Part shown: positions 1 through 8,603 of the stretch, piece after piece
How the letters are laid out: each line of letters begins with the position of its first letter
Position numbering within the stretch: position 1 is the first letter of the stretch
Assembly: GCF_017353185.1 (NCBI RefSeq)
Contig: NZ_JAFMYV010000012.1
Span: 124,001-188,000 of the forward strand
DNA from: Fibrella rubiginis
Lineage (GTDB): Bacteria > Bacteroidota > Bacteroidia > Cytophagales > Spirosomataceae
Direction of reading: 5' to 3'
Length of the DNA: 64,000 bases
Notes under the pieces: generated by a model
Told to the model about the DNA's origin: nothing
The model's database searches: none
The model's input: the letters and a program-made list of their open reading frames with translations, nothing else
Position numbers and translations under genes: made by a program

Positions 1-893
1 ATTACCTCGATCAACTCGAATCGGAAGCGATTCACATTATGCGGGAAGTGGCCGGGCAGTTTGAACGGCCTGCGCTGCTGTTTTCGGGCGGGAAAGACTC
101 GATTACGCTCGTGCACCTGGCCCGGAAGGCGTTTCGTCCCGGCAAATTTCCGTTTCCGCTTGTGCACATCGACACAGGGCATAACTTTCAGGAAGCCCTC
201 GATTTTCGCGACTGGCTGGCCGACAGTCTGGGCGAACGGCTCATTGTCCGGTATGTGGAAGACACGATCAGGACCAAAAAGCTGAAGGAACCAACGGGCC
301 GCAACGCCACCCGCAATGGTCTGCAAACATTCACCCTGCTCGACACCATCGAAGAGTTTGAGTTCGACGCCTGCATTGGCGGGGCACGACGCGACGAAGA
401 AAAAGCGCGGGCCAAAGAGCGGGTGTTTTCAGTGCGCGATGAGTTTGGCTCGTGGGATCCCAAACGGCAGCGGCCCGAACTCTGGAACCTCTACAACGGG
501 CGCATTCACAAGGGCGAGAACGTGCGTGTGTTCCCCATCTCAAACTGGACCGAACTCGACGTCTGGAATTACATCCGCCGCGAAAACATCGCTCTGCCGA
601 GCCTGTATTTCGCCCATGACCGCGAGTTGCTGCTACGCGATGGCAAGCTGATGGCGACCGCCGGCAATGTAATTCAGCCCGAAGCCGATGACGAGCGCGT
701 GACCCGGAAAGTGCGTTTCCGCACCGTAGGCGACATTTCCTGCACCGCCGCTTCCGAGTCAGGAGCCGAAAGTCTGGACGATGTAATCGCCGAAATTCAG
801 GCTACCCGCATTTCCGAACGCGGCGAAACCCGCATGGATGACCAACTCTCCGAAGCCGCCATGGAAGACCGGAAGAAAGGCGGTTATTTTTAA
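1..893 (+). CDS. cysD: Sulfate adenylyltransferase subunit 2 (CysD), 5' end outside window
   Basis: Small, catalytic subunit of ATP sulfurylase, which makes adenosine 5'-phosphosulfate from sulfate and ATP in the cytoplasm as the first step of assimilation. The reading frame is open to the left edge: codons upstream of the ATG at 39 read YLDQLESEAIHI, which matches the conserved CysD N-terminus, so the true start lies outside the window and only a few residues are missing. The PP-loop SGGKDS is at residues 16-21 counted from that ATG. The C-terminal part, ending in RKKGGYF, is complete and typical of the family. The expected partner cysN is not adjacent: a MNT/HEPN gene pair lies between them on the same strand, so all four genes probably share a transcript. 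Assignment is secure. Confidence 0.96.
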   Translation, partial: YLDQLESEAIHIMREVAGQFERPALLFSGGKDSITLVHLARKAFRPGKFPFPLVHIDTGHNFQEALDFRDWLADSLGERLIVRYVEDTIRTKKLKEPTGRNATRNGLQTFTLLDTIEEFEFDACIGGARRDEEKARAKERVFSVRDEFGSWDPKRQRPELWNLYNGRIHKGENVRVFPISNWTELDVWNYIRRENIALPSLYFAHDRELLLRDGKLMATAGNVIQPEADDERVTRKVRFRTVGDISCTAASESGAESLDDVIAEIQATRISERGETRMDDQLSEAAMEDRKKGGYF

Positions 894-919
894 ACGGAGT
901 AACCCATTATCTTTATTCT

Positions 920-1216
920 ATGACTATCAGTATCAGCGACTTTCAGACATTGCAGGCCTACCTGAGAGAACACAACATCTTTGGTCGATTCGGCCTAAGT
1001 CGAATCGGTGTGTTTGGGTCGTTTGTCAGGGGTGAGCAATTCCGGGATATTGACCTGCTGATTGACGATGACATTCCATACAAGCAGTTAATTGCCCTCC
1101 GCGACGAATTGCAGACCGACCTGACAGTCCCCGTTGATTTGATGATTCGCCGTTACGCCGAACCAATCATTCTACGAAGTGCGCTGAGGGATATTCAATA
1201 TGCAGTCAATGCCTAA
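920..1216 (+). CDS. MNT-domain nucleotidyltransferase (antitoxin of a HEPN/MNT pair)
   Basis: Small 98-aa minimal nucleotidyltransferase of the pol-beta fold. Visible motifs are G33-S34, followed after eight residues by D43-I-D45, and a later D73 in PVDLM as the third metal carboxylate. In described MntA/HepT systems such proteins AMPylate a tyrosine of the HEPN toxin and so neutralise it. The spacing between GS and DxD is two residues shorter than the common GSX10DXD form. The gene starts 26 bp after cysD and its 3' end overlaps the next gene by 17 bp, the usual compact toxin-antitoxin layout. The sequence TATCTTTA at 907-914 resembles a -7 element, so it may also have its own promoter. Family is clear; the antitoxin role is inferred from family and pairing. 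Confidence 0.85.
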   Translation: MTISISDFQTLQAYLREHNIFGRFGLSRIGVFGSFVRGEQFRDIDLLIDDDIPYKQLIALRDELQTDLTVPVDLMIRRYAEPIILRSALRDIQYAVNA

Positions 1217-1643
1217 AACAGACCTTGTTTATTGCCTGCGTATACGGGAAGCTGTAGGCAAGATTGAGCTATACGCATCAGGCTATTCGGAACCATATGC
1301 ATTTTTCGAGGCGAATGATCAGAAGGATTTTAACGCCTGTCTGTTGATGCTGCTTCACATTGGCGAACAGGTTAACAAAATTAGTGAGTTGCTGAAACGC
1401 ACGTACGAGCAGTTACCCTGGCAAGCAATCAAAGGCTTTCGCAATCTGATCGCGCACGGTTATGTTGGCGTTGACCGACTCATAGTTTTTGATCTACTCC
1501 AGCAGCAACTTCCCGCACTAAAGCAATACCTCGAACATATTATTCGAACAGAACTTCAGCAAGGTACTTTCGACAAAATGGATTACACCCTGTCGAAAGA
1601 CAGCAGCTATTATCGGCATATCGAATTTGACAAAATCGCCTGA
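1200..1643 (+). CDS. HEPN-domain protein, HepT-like putative RNase toxin
   Basis: 147-aa all-helical HEPN protein (DUF86/HepT type). The catalytic signature R-x4-H-x-Y is intact: R81, H86 and Y88 in RNLIAHGY. In characterised HepT toxins the R/H pair cleaves RNA and the tyrosine is the residue AMPylated by the MNT partner. A second in-frame ATG lies three codons downstream (1209). The gene overlaps the MNT gene by 17 bp, and its TGA overlaps the ATG of cysN by one base (TGATG), so it is translationally coupled to both neighbours. A toxin gene wedged between the two subunits of a biosynthetic enzyme is unusual. Toxicity is inferred, not shown. Confidence 0.85.
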   Translation: MQSMPKTDLVYCLRIREAVGKIELYASGYSEPYAFFEANDQKDFNACLLMLLHIGEQVNKISELLKRTYEQLPWQAIKGFRNLIAHGYVGVDRLIVFDLLQQQLPALKQYLEHIIRTELQQGTFDKMDYTLSKDSSYYRHIEFDKIA

Positions 1644-2902
1644 TGGACCTCTTACGCTTTATTACCTGCGGTAGCGTTGATGATGGGAAAAGCACCCTCA
1701 TTGGCCGACTGCTCTATGATTCAAAATCAATCCTGGCCGACCAACTGGAGGCCGTGGAAAAAGCCTCCAAAAGTCGCGACCGGAACGCCGGTGCGGACGG
1801 GAAAGTTGACCTGGCGCTGTTGACCGACGGCCTGCGCTCAGAACGCGAACAGGGTATCACTATCGACGTGGCTTACCGGTATTTCCAGACCACGGCCCGG
1901 AAGTTTATCATTGTGGATGCGCCGGGGCACATTCAATACACCCGCAACATGGTTACGGGCGCGTCGAACTGCCAGTTGGCCATTGTGCTCATCGACGCAC
2001 GGCATGGCGTGGTAGAGCAGACGCGGCGGCACTCGCTGATTGCCTCGCTGCTGGGCATCAAGCACGTGGTGGTGGCCGTGAACAAGATGGACCTGGTTGG
2101 CTTTTCGGAAGACGTGTTCAGCAATATCTGCATTCAATATGCCGAATTGGCCCGGAAGCTGACCATCCCCAACATTACCTACATTCCGCTGAGCGCCCTC
2201 AACGGCGATAATGTAGTCGATGCGTCGACGAATATGCTGTGGTATACGGGCACGACGTTGCTCCATCACCTCGAAACCGTAACGATCAATGAAGACGAAA
2301 GTCTGCTGCATGGGCGCCTGCCGGTGCAACTGGTGATTCGGCCCCAAACGGCCGAACTGCCCGATTACCGGGGCTATGCGGGCAAAATCACCTGCGGATC
2401 GTTTCGCGTGGGCGAGGCCGTTACAGTGCTGCCATCCGGCGAGACGTCCACGGTTTCGCGCATTGAAAGCAATGAAACCAACGTGGCGGAAGCGCATATC
2501 AACCAGTCTGTCATTTTGCACTTGGCCGACAACATTGACGTCAGTCGGGGTGATCTGATTGTGCCCTCGGTGGGCCAGCCGGTGGTGTCGCAGGACGTAG
2601 AAGCCATGCTCTGCTGGATGGACACCAAGGCGTTTTCCGTGGGCAGCAAATACGTGTTGCAGGTAGGCACGGCCCGCACACGCTGCTCGGTACGGGCCAT
2701 CCCCTACCAGCTCAACATTGAAACGTATGAGCAAATTGAAGACGTAGATACGTTAAAGCTCAACGACTTGGCCCGTGTGGTGCTCCGTACCGCCCAGCCC
2801 ATCGCCTTTGATCCCTACACCCAAAACCGCGCCAACGGTGGGGCCATTCTCATCGACGAAACCAGCAACGTGACAGTAGGTGCGCTGATGCTGGCAAACT
2901 AA
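1643..2902 (+). CDS. cysN: Sulfate adenylyltransferase subunit 1, GTPase (CysN)
   Basis: Regulatory GTPase subunit of ATP sulfurylase; GTP hydrolysis drives formation of adenosine 5'-phosphosulfate by CysD. The 419-aa protein shows the translation-factor GTPase motifs: P-loop GSVDDGKS (10-17), DAPGH (92-96) and NKMD (147-150), followed by EF-Tu-like beta-barrel domains. There is no C-terminal APS kinase (CysC) fusion. The start ATG overlaps the HEPN stop codon by one base, so the toxin-antitoxin pair is embedded in the cysDN transcription unit rather than merely next to it. Assignment is secure. Confidence 0.96.
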   Translation: MDLLRFITCGSVDDGKSTLIGRLLYDSKSILADQLEAVEKASKSRDRNAGADGKVDLALLTDGLRSEREQGITIDVAYRYFQTTARKFIIVDAPGHIQYTRNMVTGASNCQLAIVLIDARHGVVEQTRRHSLIASLLGIKHVVVAVNKMDLVGFSEDVFSNICIQYAELARKLTIPNITYIPLSALNGDNVVDASTNMLWYTGTTLLHHLETVTINEDESLLHGRLPVQLVIRPQTAELPDYRGYAGKITCGSFRVGEAVTVLPSGETSTVSRIESNETNVAEAHINQSVILHLADNIDVSRGDLIVPSVGQPVVSQDVEAMLCWMDTKAFSVGSKYVLQVGTARTRCSVRAIPYQLNIETYEQIEDVDTLKLNDLARVVLRTAQPIAFDPYTQNRANGGAILIDETSNVTVGALMLAN

Positions 2903-2913
2903 GTCCACTAGTT

Positions 2914-3498
2914 ATGCAAATCGCCACGATCATTCTCGCCGCCGGGGCATCCTCCCGCCTGGGCGAGCCCAAACAATTACTGCTCGAAAACGGGCAGCCC
3001 CTTGTGCGCCGCATGGCCCAAATGGCTATTGACCTTAATGCCGGACCGGTGGTCGTGGTGGTAGGGGCCAATGCCGACGCCGTGACCGAGGCCCTGCATG
3101 ACCTCCGGGTTCGTCATTTGCTGAATCCCGACTGGGAAACAGGCATGGCAAGCTCGATCAGGGTTGGCGTGGAATTGCTGGAAAAGACCAGGCCAGAGGC
3201 CATCCTGGTGCTGCTGACGGATCAACCCTACGTTACCCGCGCGCTGCTGGAGCGACTCGTTGAACAGGCTACGTCAACCCACAAAGCGATTATTGCCAGT
3301 CAATACGGCGACGTGCATGGCGTGCCCATCCTTTTCCGACCCGCTTATTTCGAGGCCCTGAAATCCCTCACCGGCGATACTGGTGCCCGTAAACTCGTCC
3401 AAAACCACCCCGACGATGTTGCTACTGTGCCATTCGAGGAGGGTGCTATTGACCTGGACACGCCAGAAGACGTGGCGAAATGGCGGGAGGAACAATAA
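2914..3498 (+). CDS. MocA/MobA-like nucleotidyltransferase for molybdopterin
   Basis: 194-aa NTP-transferase. The N-terminal LAAGASSRLGEPKQ (residues 8-21) is the nucleotide-binding signature of the MobA/MocA group, and the later TDQPYV segment fits the metal-binding Asp. MocA proteins add CMP to molybdopterin to make the dinucleotide cofactor used by xanthine dehydrogenase-type enzymes; MobA adds GMP. The nearby three-subunit molybdenum hydroxylase at 4.5-8.4 kb makes the MocA role the more likely. It follows cysN by 11 bp and may be co-transcribed. Family assignment is firm; the CMP specificity is inferred from context. Confidence 0.8.
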   Translation: MQIATIILAAGASSRLGEPKQLLLENGQPLVRRMAQMAIDLNAGPVVVVVGANADAVTEALHDLRVRHLLNPDWETGMASSIRVGVELLEKTRPEAILVLLTDQPYVTRALLERLVEQATSTHKAIIASQYGDVHGVPILFRPAYFEALKSLTGDTGARKLVQNHPDDVATVPFEEGAIDLDTPEDVAKWREEQ

Positions 3499-3516
3499 AC
3501 CACTACCTTGGGCGTA

Positions 3517-4434
3517 ATGAAACAACCAATTGTAGTAGCCGGAGCAACGGGTAATCTCGGCGGACGCATTGTGCGCGAACTGCTCAAAAAAGAGGCTAAT
3601 GTACGCGTGCTGGTCCGGCCGGGTAGTGACCGGGAAAGGGTAGCCAATCTGCAAAAAGAAGGGGCGGTGGTGATCACCATCCGCAGCTGGAATGTAGCTG
3701 AACTGACGGAAGCCTGCCGGGGTGCAGCCTGTATTGTGTCGGCGCTGTCGGGCTTGCACGACGTGGTTGTCGATGCGCAGAAGGTGTTGCTCGATGCCGC
3801 TGTCAACGCAAACGTACTCCGCTTTATTCCATCCGACTTTTCGATTGATTTTACCCGGCTCCCCGCTGGCCGAAACCGCAACCTGGACCTCCGTCGCGAG
3901 TTCCACACGTACCTGGACAAGGCCCCCATTGCGGCTACGACCATTTTCAACGGTGCCTTTGCCGAATTGCTGACGGGCGACATGCCGCTTGTTCTGTTTA
4001 AACTAAAGCAGATTCTCTACTGGGGCAACGCCGATCAGCGCATGGACTTCACCACCATGGACAACGTAGCCACGTTTACCGCCAACGCCGCCCTCGATCC
4101 TACTACACCGCGCTACCTGCACATTGCCGGTGATCAGATCAGTGCCCGCCAACTGGTGCCCGTTGCTGGTGAGGTGACCGGTACCAAATTCAGCCTGCTC
4201 CGTCCCGGTGGCCTGGGTTTGCTCAGTATGCTGATCAAGATCGCCCGCACCGTGGCTCCCGGTGGTAATGACCTCTACCCCGCCTGGCAGGGCATGCAAT
4301 ACATGCGCGACATGCTCGATGGCCGCGCCGAAATGAAGACCCTCGACAACAACCGCTACCCGGGTATTAAGTGGACAACCGCGCGGGACGTACTGGCAGC
4401 GCATCAGGTAGTCCAAAAATCGACTATGAAGTAG
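3517..4434 (+). CDS. NmrA-like NAD(P)-binding oxidoreductase
   Basis: 305-aa Rossmann-fold protein of the NmrA / aromatic alcohol reductase-like atypical short-chain dehydrogenases. The dinucleotide loop GATGNLGG lies at residues 9-16, followed by VLVRPGS, where an Arg in this position usually favours NADPH. The start is taken at the ATG at 3517; a TTG nine bases upstream belongs to the sequence TACCTTG, which looks like a -7 promoter element. The gene ends before a strong hairpin terminator at 4475-4518 that separates it from the convergent molybdenum hydroxylase operon. Substrate unknown. Confidence 0.75.
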   Translation: MKQPIVVAGATGNLGGRIVRELLKKEANVRVLVRPGSDRERVANLQKEGAVVITIRSWNVAELTEACRGAACIVSALSGLHDVVVDAQKVLLDAAVNANVLRFIPSDFSIDFTRLPAGRNRNLDLRREFHTYLDKAPIAATTIFNGAFAELLTGDMPLVLFKLKQILYWGNADQRMDFTTMDNVATFTANAALDPTTPRYLHIAGDQISARQLVPVAGEVTGTKFSLLRPGGLGLLSMLIKIARTVAPGGNDLYPAWQGMQYMRDMLDGRAEMKTLDNNRYPGIKWTTARDVLAAHQVVQKSTMK

Positions 4435-4474
4435 TAGAAATGACCTGTTTCTAAGCCAGGCACACAGCTATGCC

Positions 4475-4518
4475 AAACGCGCAAGGCCCGGACATGACGA
4501 TCCGGGCCTTGCGCGTTT
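4475..4518. terminator. Bidirectional hairpin terminator
   Basis: Perfect 18-bp inverted repeat: arm 4475-4492, 8-nt loop, arm 4501-4518. GC-rich stem (AAACGCGCAAGGCCCGGA) with A/T at the outer ends. It lies between the convergent NmrA-like gene and the molybdenum hydroxylase operon, so it can serve both strands. Confidence 0.8.
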
Positions 4519-4534
4519 GTGCACTTGCGTTGCT

Positions 4535-6781
4535 TTAATACAACACCCGGTCAATCGTGATGGGCAGGTCGTAGATGCGTTTGCCGGTGGCATGGAAAAC
4601 GGCGTTGGCGATAGCGGCGGGCATGGCAACAAGACCAATTTCACCAATGCCTTTGGCACCCAGCGGGTTTACGATCTCGTCGTGCTCTTCCACGAAAATT
4701 ACGTCGAGATCGTGAATATCAGCGCAAACGGGCATGTGGTATTCGGCGAGGTTGTGGTTCATAAACCGGCCATAGCGATGGTCCATTTTGCTGTCTTCCT
4801 GCAAGGCGTGACTGATGCCCCACACCATACCCCCGATGATCTGACTGCGGGCCGTGCGTGGGTTTAGAATTTTACCCGCGGCAATGGCACTCACCGCCCG
4901 CGTCACCGTTACCGTGCCCAGGTCCTCGTCTACTTCCACCTCCACAAACGCCGCCGAGTGGGTATGGCGCGAGTATTTTTTCAACTCCAGAGGATTAGGC
5001 ATCGACGTCGACGTTTCACTTACAGCCCGACCTCCGTTCAGGCTTACGATGTCGGTAAGCGACATGGCAATCGATGGATTTTCTCTCAGGGCCATCTGTC
5101 CGTTTCTGAAGATAACCTCCTTGAAATCAGCATTGTGAAAAGGCGACTGGCTACTTTTTCGGGCCAGCTTAAAGAGTGTCTTTTTCAAATCCTCGCACAC
5201 CTGCTTCACAGCAGACCCTACCGTTGAGGCCGTCCAGGAGCCGCCCTGAATGGGGGCCATGGGCATGTCCGTGTCGCCAAGCCTGAAGATCACATCCTCA
5301 ATGGGCATGCCCATGGTATCAGCGGCAATCTGCGTCATGATCGTGTAGGTACCCGTGCCAATGTCGGCGGTGGCACTGCTGACACGGAGCTTTCCGTTGA
5401 CGGTCAGCAATGCTTCGGCGCGGGCAAACATCCGGCTGGCATCCCAGATGCCGGTGGCCATGCCCCAGCCCACCAGCACATCGCCACGCTTGGTAGCGCG
5501 GGGTTCGGGATTGCGACTGGCCCAGCCAAAACGCTCAGCCCCCTGCCGGAAACATTCACGGAGTTCTTTGCTCGAAAACGGCTTATCATCCTCCGTCCAG
5601 TCTTTCTCCGAGTAATTTTTCAGCCGTAATTCCACCGGGTCCATGTTCAGTTCGTAGGCCAGGGCATCCATCGCCGTTTCAATGGCATGGTCGCCGGTGA
5701 CGCCGCCGGGAGCGCGCATGTCGAGGGGCGAATACAGGTCGAGCGATTTCAGTTTGTATTCCAGCGTAGCGTCCGGCACGTCGTAGAGCATACCCGACCA
5801 GTTGACCACCACTTCGGTGTAATCTTCAAACTGCGACGTAGCGGCAATGGCTCCATGTTTCAGGGCCGTGATGGTACCATCAGCAGCAGCGCCCAATTCA
5901 ACGTCCTGCACCGTCTGGGGGCGGTGGCCGAAGGTAAACATCTGCTGCCGGGTGAGCGTAACCCGCACCGACCGCTTCAGTTCTTTCGCCGCCATCACAG
6001 CCAGAAACAGCTGGTACTGAGGGCGTAGCCCCGATCCAAAGCCGCCGCCCACGTAGGGAGAGATGACCCTGACCTGGTCGAGCGAAAGGCCAAAGATTTG
6101 TTTCACATAGAGTTGACTGTTGGGCGCACCCTGTGTTTTGTCGTAAATCGTGAAGTACGGTTTGCCCTTTTTTTCTCCCTCATACACCACCGTTGTGCCA
6201 AACATCTCCATAGGGTTGTGGTGCTGTGGGCCGTGTACGTGGTGCGCTTTAATCGAGACCGGGGCCTGTGCCATCGCCGCGTCGGCATCACCGCGGGGCT
6301 TGGGTGGCAATGGCTTTATGAGCGTCGCCATGCCAATACTCGGTTCACGGCCTTCCGATAAATGAGCTTCCAGGTCCGTTTCGTGGGTCTCTTCGTCATA
6401 ACTCACCTCAACCAGCGACGCGGCGTAGCGGGCCAGTTCAAACGTTTCGGCCACGACCAGGGCCACAGGCTGGCCGCTGTACTTGATTTTCGCATCGTGC
6501 AAAGGCCGAAACGGTGACCCCGGCGGGGCATCCTGATCCTTGTAGCTCATGTCAAACCAAGCGGTGTGGGGCCGGTTTTCGTGCGTAAACACCGTCAGCA
6601 CGCCGGGCAGGGCCAGCGCCTTCGACGAGTCGATGCGGGTGATTTTTCCCTTGGCAATCGTACCCGATATCACATACCCGTAGGTCAGGTCAGGCACGTT
6701 GAACTCGGCGGCGTATTTCGCCTTGCCAGTCACTTTATCTCTGCCGTCAACGCGCTTGACGGGCTGTCCAATGTAGGTCAT
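4535..6781 (-). CDS. Molybdopterin-binding large subunit of a xanthine dehydrogenase-family oxidoreductase (PaoC-like)
   Basis: 748-aa catalytic subunit carrying the molybdenum-pterin cofactor. Visible family features: the N-terminal hammerhead domain beginning GQPVKRVDGRDKVTGKAKY, the glycine-rich YVGGGFGSG loop that contacts the Mo ligand, and near the C-terminus GAKGIGEIG, whose glutamate (about residue 714) is the general base of the hydroxylase family. Length and domain order match the E. coli aldehyde oxidoreductase subunit PaoC. It is the third gene of an operon read leftward after the 2Fe-2S and FAD subunits. A 41-bp-arm palindrome at 6801-6894 lies between it and the FAD subunit gene. 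Aldehyde oxidation is likely; the natural substrate is unknown. Confidence 0.9.
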   Translation of the reverse strand: MTYIGQPVKRVDGRDKVTGKAKYAAEFNVPDLTYGYVISGTIAKGKITRIDSSKALALPGVLTVFTHENRPHTAWFDMSYKDQDAPPGSPFRPLHDAKIKYSGQPVALVVAETFELARYAASLVEVSYDEETHETDLEAHLSEGREPSIGMATLIKPLPPKPRGDADAAMAQAPVSIKAHHVHGPQHHNPMEMFGTTVVYEGEKKGKPYFTIYDKTQGAPNSQLYVKQIFGLSLDQVRVISPYVGGGFGSGLRPQYQLFLAVMAAKELKRSVRVTLTRQQMFTFGHRPQTVQDVELGAAADGTITALKHGAIAATSQFEDYTEVVVNWSGMLYDVPDATLEYKLKSLDLYSPLDMRAPGGVTGDHAIETAMDALAYELNMDPVELRLKNYSEKDWTEDDKPFSSKELRECFRQGAERFGWASRNPEPRATKRGDVLVGWGMATGIWDASRMFARAEALLTVNGKLRVSSATADIGTGTYTIMTQIAADTMGMPIEDVIFRLGDTDMPMAPIQGGSWTASTVGSAVKQVCEDLKKTLFKLARKSSQSPFHNADFKEVIFRNGQMALRENPSIAMSLTDIVSLNGGRAVSETSTSMPNPLELKKYSRHTHSAAFVEVEVDEDLGTVTVTRAVSAIAAGKILNPRTARSQIIGGMVWGISHALQEDSKMDHRYGRFMNHNLAEYHMPVCADIHDLDVIFVEEHDEIVNPLGAKGIGEIGLVAMPAAIANAVFHATGKRIYDLPITIDRVLY

Positions 6782-6800
6782 ATCTTGGAGTGTTTAGAAG

Positions 6801-6894
6801 AAGTCCAGGGTTTAAGGTTCAAGGTCTAAAGTTGCTCCGCATGATAAGCATAGTGCGAAGCAACTTTAGACCTTGAACCTTAAACCTTGGACCT
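6801..6894. repeat. Word-repeat palindrome between paoC-like and paoB-like genes
   Basis: Inverted repeat with arms 6801-6841 and 6854-6894 (41 bp each, 3 mismatches) and a 12-nt loop. The outer arm is a run of degenerate heptamers (TTTAAGG, TTCAAGG, TCTAAAG); the inner part is the GC-rich core GTTGCTYCGCA. The right arm contains the stop codon of the FAD subunit: its last codons AAG GTT TAA are repeat sequence. It therefore sits inside an operon, between two subunits of one enzyme. Confidence 0.8.
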
Positions 6895-7887
6895 CATTGC
6901 CTCTCCCAACGCCCGGATTATGGCCCGTTTGGCGAGGTCAATTTTGAAGGTGTTGTGACCGTAGCCTTTCGCGCCTGCCAGCAGGTTCTCGGCCACGAGC
7001 CGGAAGTTGTCGGGTGTGGCTTCCCTGCCAATTAGTAGTTGCTCAGCTTCGGGCTTCCGCCAGGGTTTGTGCGCCACGCCGCCCAGGGCAATACGGGCGT
7101 CCGTTACGCTATTGCCCTCCATCTCCAACCCTACCGCCACAGATACCAGCGCGAAGGCGTAGGAGGCCCGGTCGCGGAGTTTCAGGTAGGTGTGGTGCTG
7201 ATTGAATCCCTTGGCGGGCAGGTCAATACTGGTCACAATCTCACCGGGTTCCAGTGTATTGTCGCGCCAGGGTTCGTTGCCGGGCAGGCGATGGAAATCG
7301 GCGAAAGCAATGCTGCGTTCTCCGTTGGAACCGGTCACCTGTACTACCGCTTCGAGCGCGGCCAATGCTACCGCCATGTCAGATGGGTACGTAGCGATGC
7401 AGGCCGTTGGCTGGTTCTCCGAGCCTTCAGTGCCCAGAATAGCGTGGATGCGGTTGTAGCCGCCGATTGCCGCACAGCCTGAGCCTGGTTCGCGCTTGTT
7501 GCAGGGCATGGCCGTATCGTAGAAGTAATAACAGCGGGTGCGCTGAAACAGGTTGCCGCCGTTGGTGGCCATGTTGCGCAGTTGCGGCGAGGCTCCCGCC
7601 AGAATCGTCTCCGACAGCAACGGGTACCGCGCCGTAACTAATGCATTATAAGCCGTTTCGGCGTTGGTCACGGTAGCGCCCAGCCGCAGGCCACCATCGG
7701 GCAATTCGCTGATTCCGCCCAGGGGCAACCGGTTTACATCGACCAGCCGCGTGGGGTGTTCGATATTCTCCTTCATCAGGTCGATGAGGTTCGTGCCACC
7801 ACCGATCAACCTGGCGTTGGGCTGGGCTTTCAACTCGTCAAGTGCGCTGTCGACCGAATCGGGCCGTGCGTAGGTGAATGGGTTCAT
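6880..7887 (-). CDS. FAD-binding subunit of a molybdenum hydroxylase (PaoB-like, with extra [4Fe-4S] site)
   Basis: 335-aa CO dehydrogenase flavoprotein-like subunit. The FAD pyrophosphate loop IGGGTNLIDL begins at residue 28. Cysteines in RCYYFYD, PCNKRE, GSGCAA and TACIA form the four-Cys insertion that binds an additional [4Fe-4S] cluster in PaoB-like proteins. It overlaps the upstream 2Fe-2S subunit gene by 4 bp (ATGA), implying coupled translation. The extreme C-terminus and stop are supplied by the palindrome at 6801-6894. Electrons would pass from the Mo site via 2Fe-2S clusters to this FAD. The physiological acceptor is unknown. Confidence 0.9.
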   Translation of the reverse strand: MNPFTYARPDSVDSALDELKAQPNARLIGGGTNLIDLMKENIEHPTRLVDVNRLPLGGISELPDGGLRLGATVTNAETAYNALVTARYPLLSETILAGASPQLRNMATNGGNLFQRTRCYYFYDTAMPCNKREPGSGCAAIGGYNRIHAILGTEGSENQPTACIATYPSDMAVALAALEAVVQVTGSNGERSIAFADFHRLPGNEPWRDNTLEPGEIVTSIDLPAKGFNQHHTYLKLRDRASYAFALVSVAVGLEMEGNSVTDARIALGGVAHKPWRKPEAEQLLIGREATPDNFRLVAENLLAGAKGYGHNTFKIDLAKRAIIRALGEAMRSKV

Positions 7888-8444
7888 GGCTGCTTTTCTG
7901 CTTTATTAATGACCTCCAAGACAGCATCCACAATGTGCGGGTAGGCACCGCAACGGCAGATGTTGCCACTCATGCCTTCGCGGACGTCGGCTTTATTTTT
8001 GGCGTGGCCTTCGTGGAGCATGCCCACCGCCGAGCAGATCTGACCGGGGGTACAGTAGCCGCACTGAAAGGCGTCGTGGTCAATAAACGCCTGTTGGACG
8101 GGGTGCAGCCCGCCGTCGGGGCTGGCGAGCCCTTCAATAGTGGTGATGGCGTGGTCGTCGTGCATCACGGCCAGGGTGAGGCAGGCGTTGATCCGCTTGC
8201 CATCAACCAGCACTGTGCAGGCACCGCACTGGCCGTGGTCACAGCCTTTTTTGGTGCCCGTCAGGTTCATGTATTCGCGCAACGCATCCAGCAACGTAGT
8301 CCAGGGGGCAATCTGAATGGTTTTGGCCTGACCATTTACCGTCAGTGTAACGGATCCAGGTTCAACGCCAGGTAAAGGTTTGGCGGGCGCAGCGGTCTGT
8401 AGCGGCGAGCGGCCTGCGGGTTTGGAACGGGTTTCGGCAATCAT
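7884..8444 (-). CDS. 2Fe-2S subunit of a molybdenum hydroxylase (PaoA-like)
   Basis: 186-aa small subunit with two [2Fe-2S] clusters. The plant-ferredoxin type site uses C68, C73, C76 and C88; the helical-domain site uses C128, C131, C163 and C165 in QCGYC and CRC. First gene of the three-gene operon (2Fe-2S, FAD, Mo subunits), the same order as E. coli paoABC. Unlike E. coli PaoA, the N-terminus (about 30 Pro/Ala-rich residues) shows no twin-arginine signal, so a cytoplasmic enzyme is predicted. No paoD/xdhC maturation gene is visible nearby, though a MocA-like gene is. Confidence 0.9.
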   Translation of the reverse strand: MIAETRSKPAGRSPLQTAAPAKPLPGVEPGSVTLTVNGQAKTIQIAPWTTLLDALREYMNLTGTKKGCDHGQCGACTVLVDGKRINACLTLAVMHDDHAITTIEGLASPDGGLHPVQQAFIDHDAFQCGYCTPGQICSAVGMLHEGHAKNKADVREGMSGNICRCGAYPHIVDAVLEVINKAEKQP

Positions 8445-8603
8445 AGCGAAGAATGACTTAATCCAATTCCCAACTCAACCACCCTAGTAGCCCTATGTTT
8501 TAAAATAAGATTAAAACGGTGCCTGCGACTTACCATCTGTACAGTGAAGGCTTGATAACGCGCCGTTTTTTTCGATCTTTCCGGAAACAAACCCCTGTTA
8601 CCA

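Noticed and set aside
1838..2734. 298-codon antisense frame in cysN
   Set aside because: A shadow of the GC-rich cysN reading frame; its translation is His/Arg-rich with no family resemblance.
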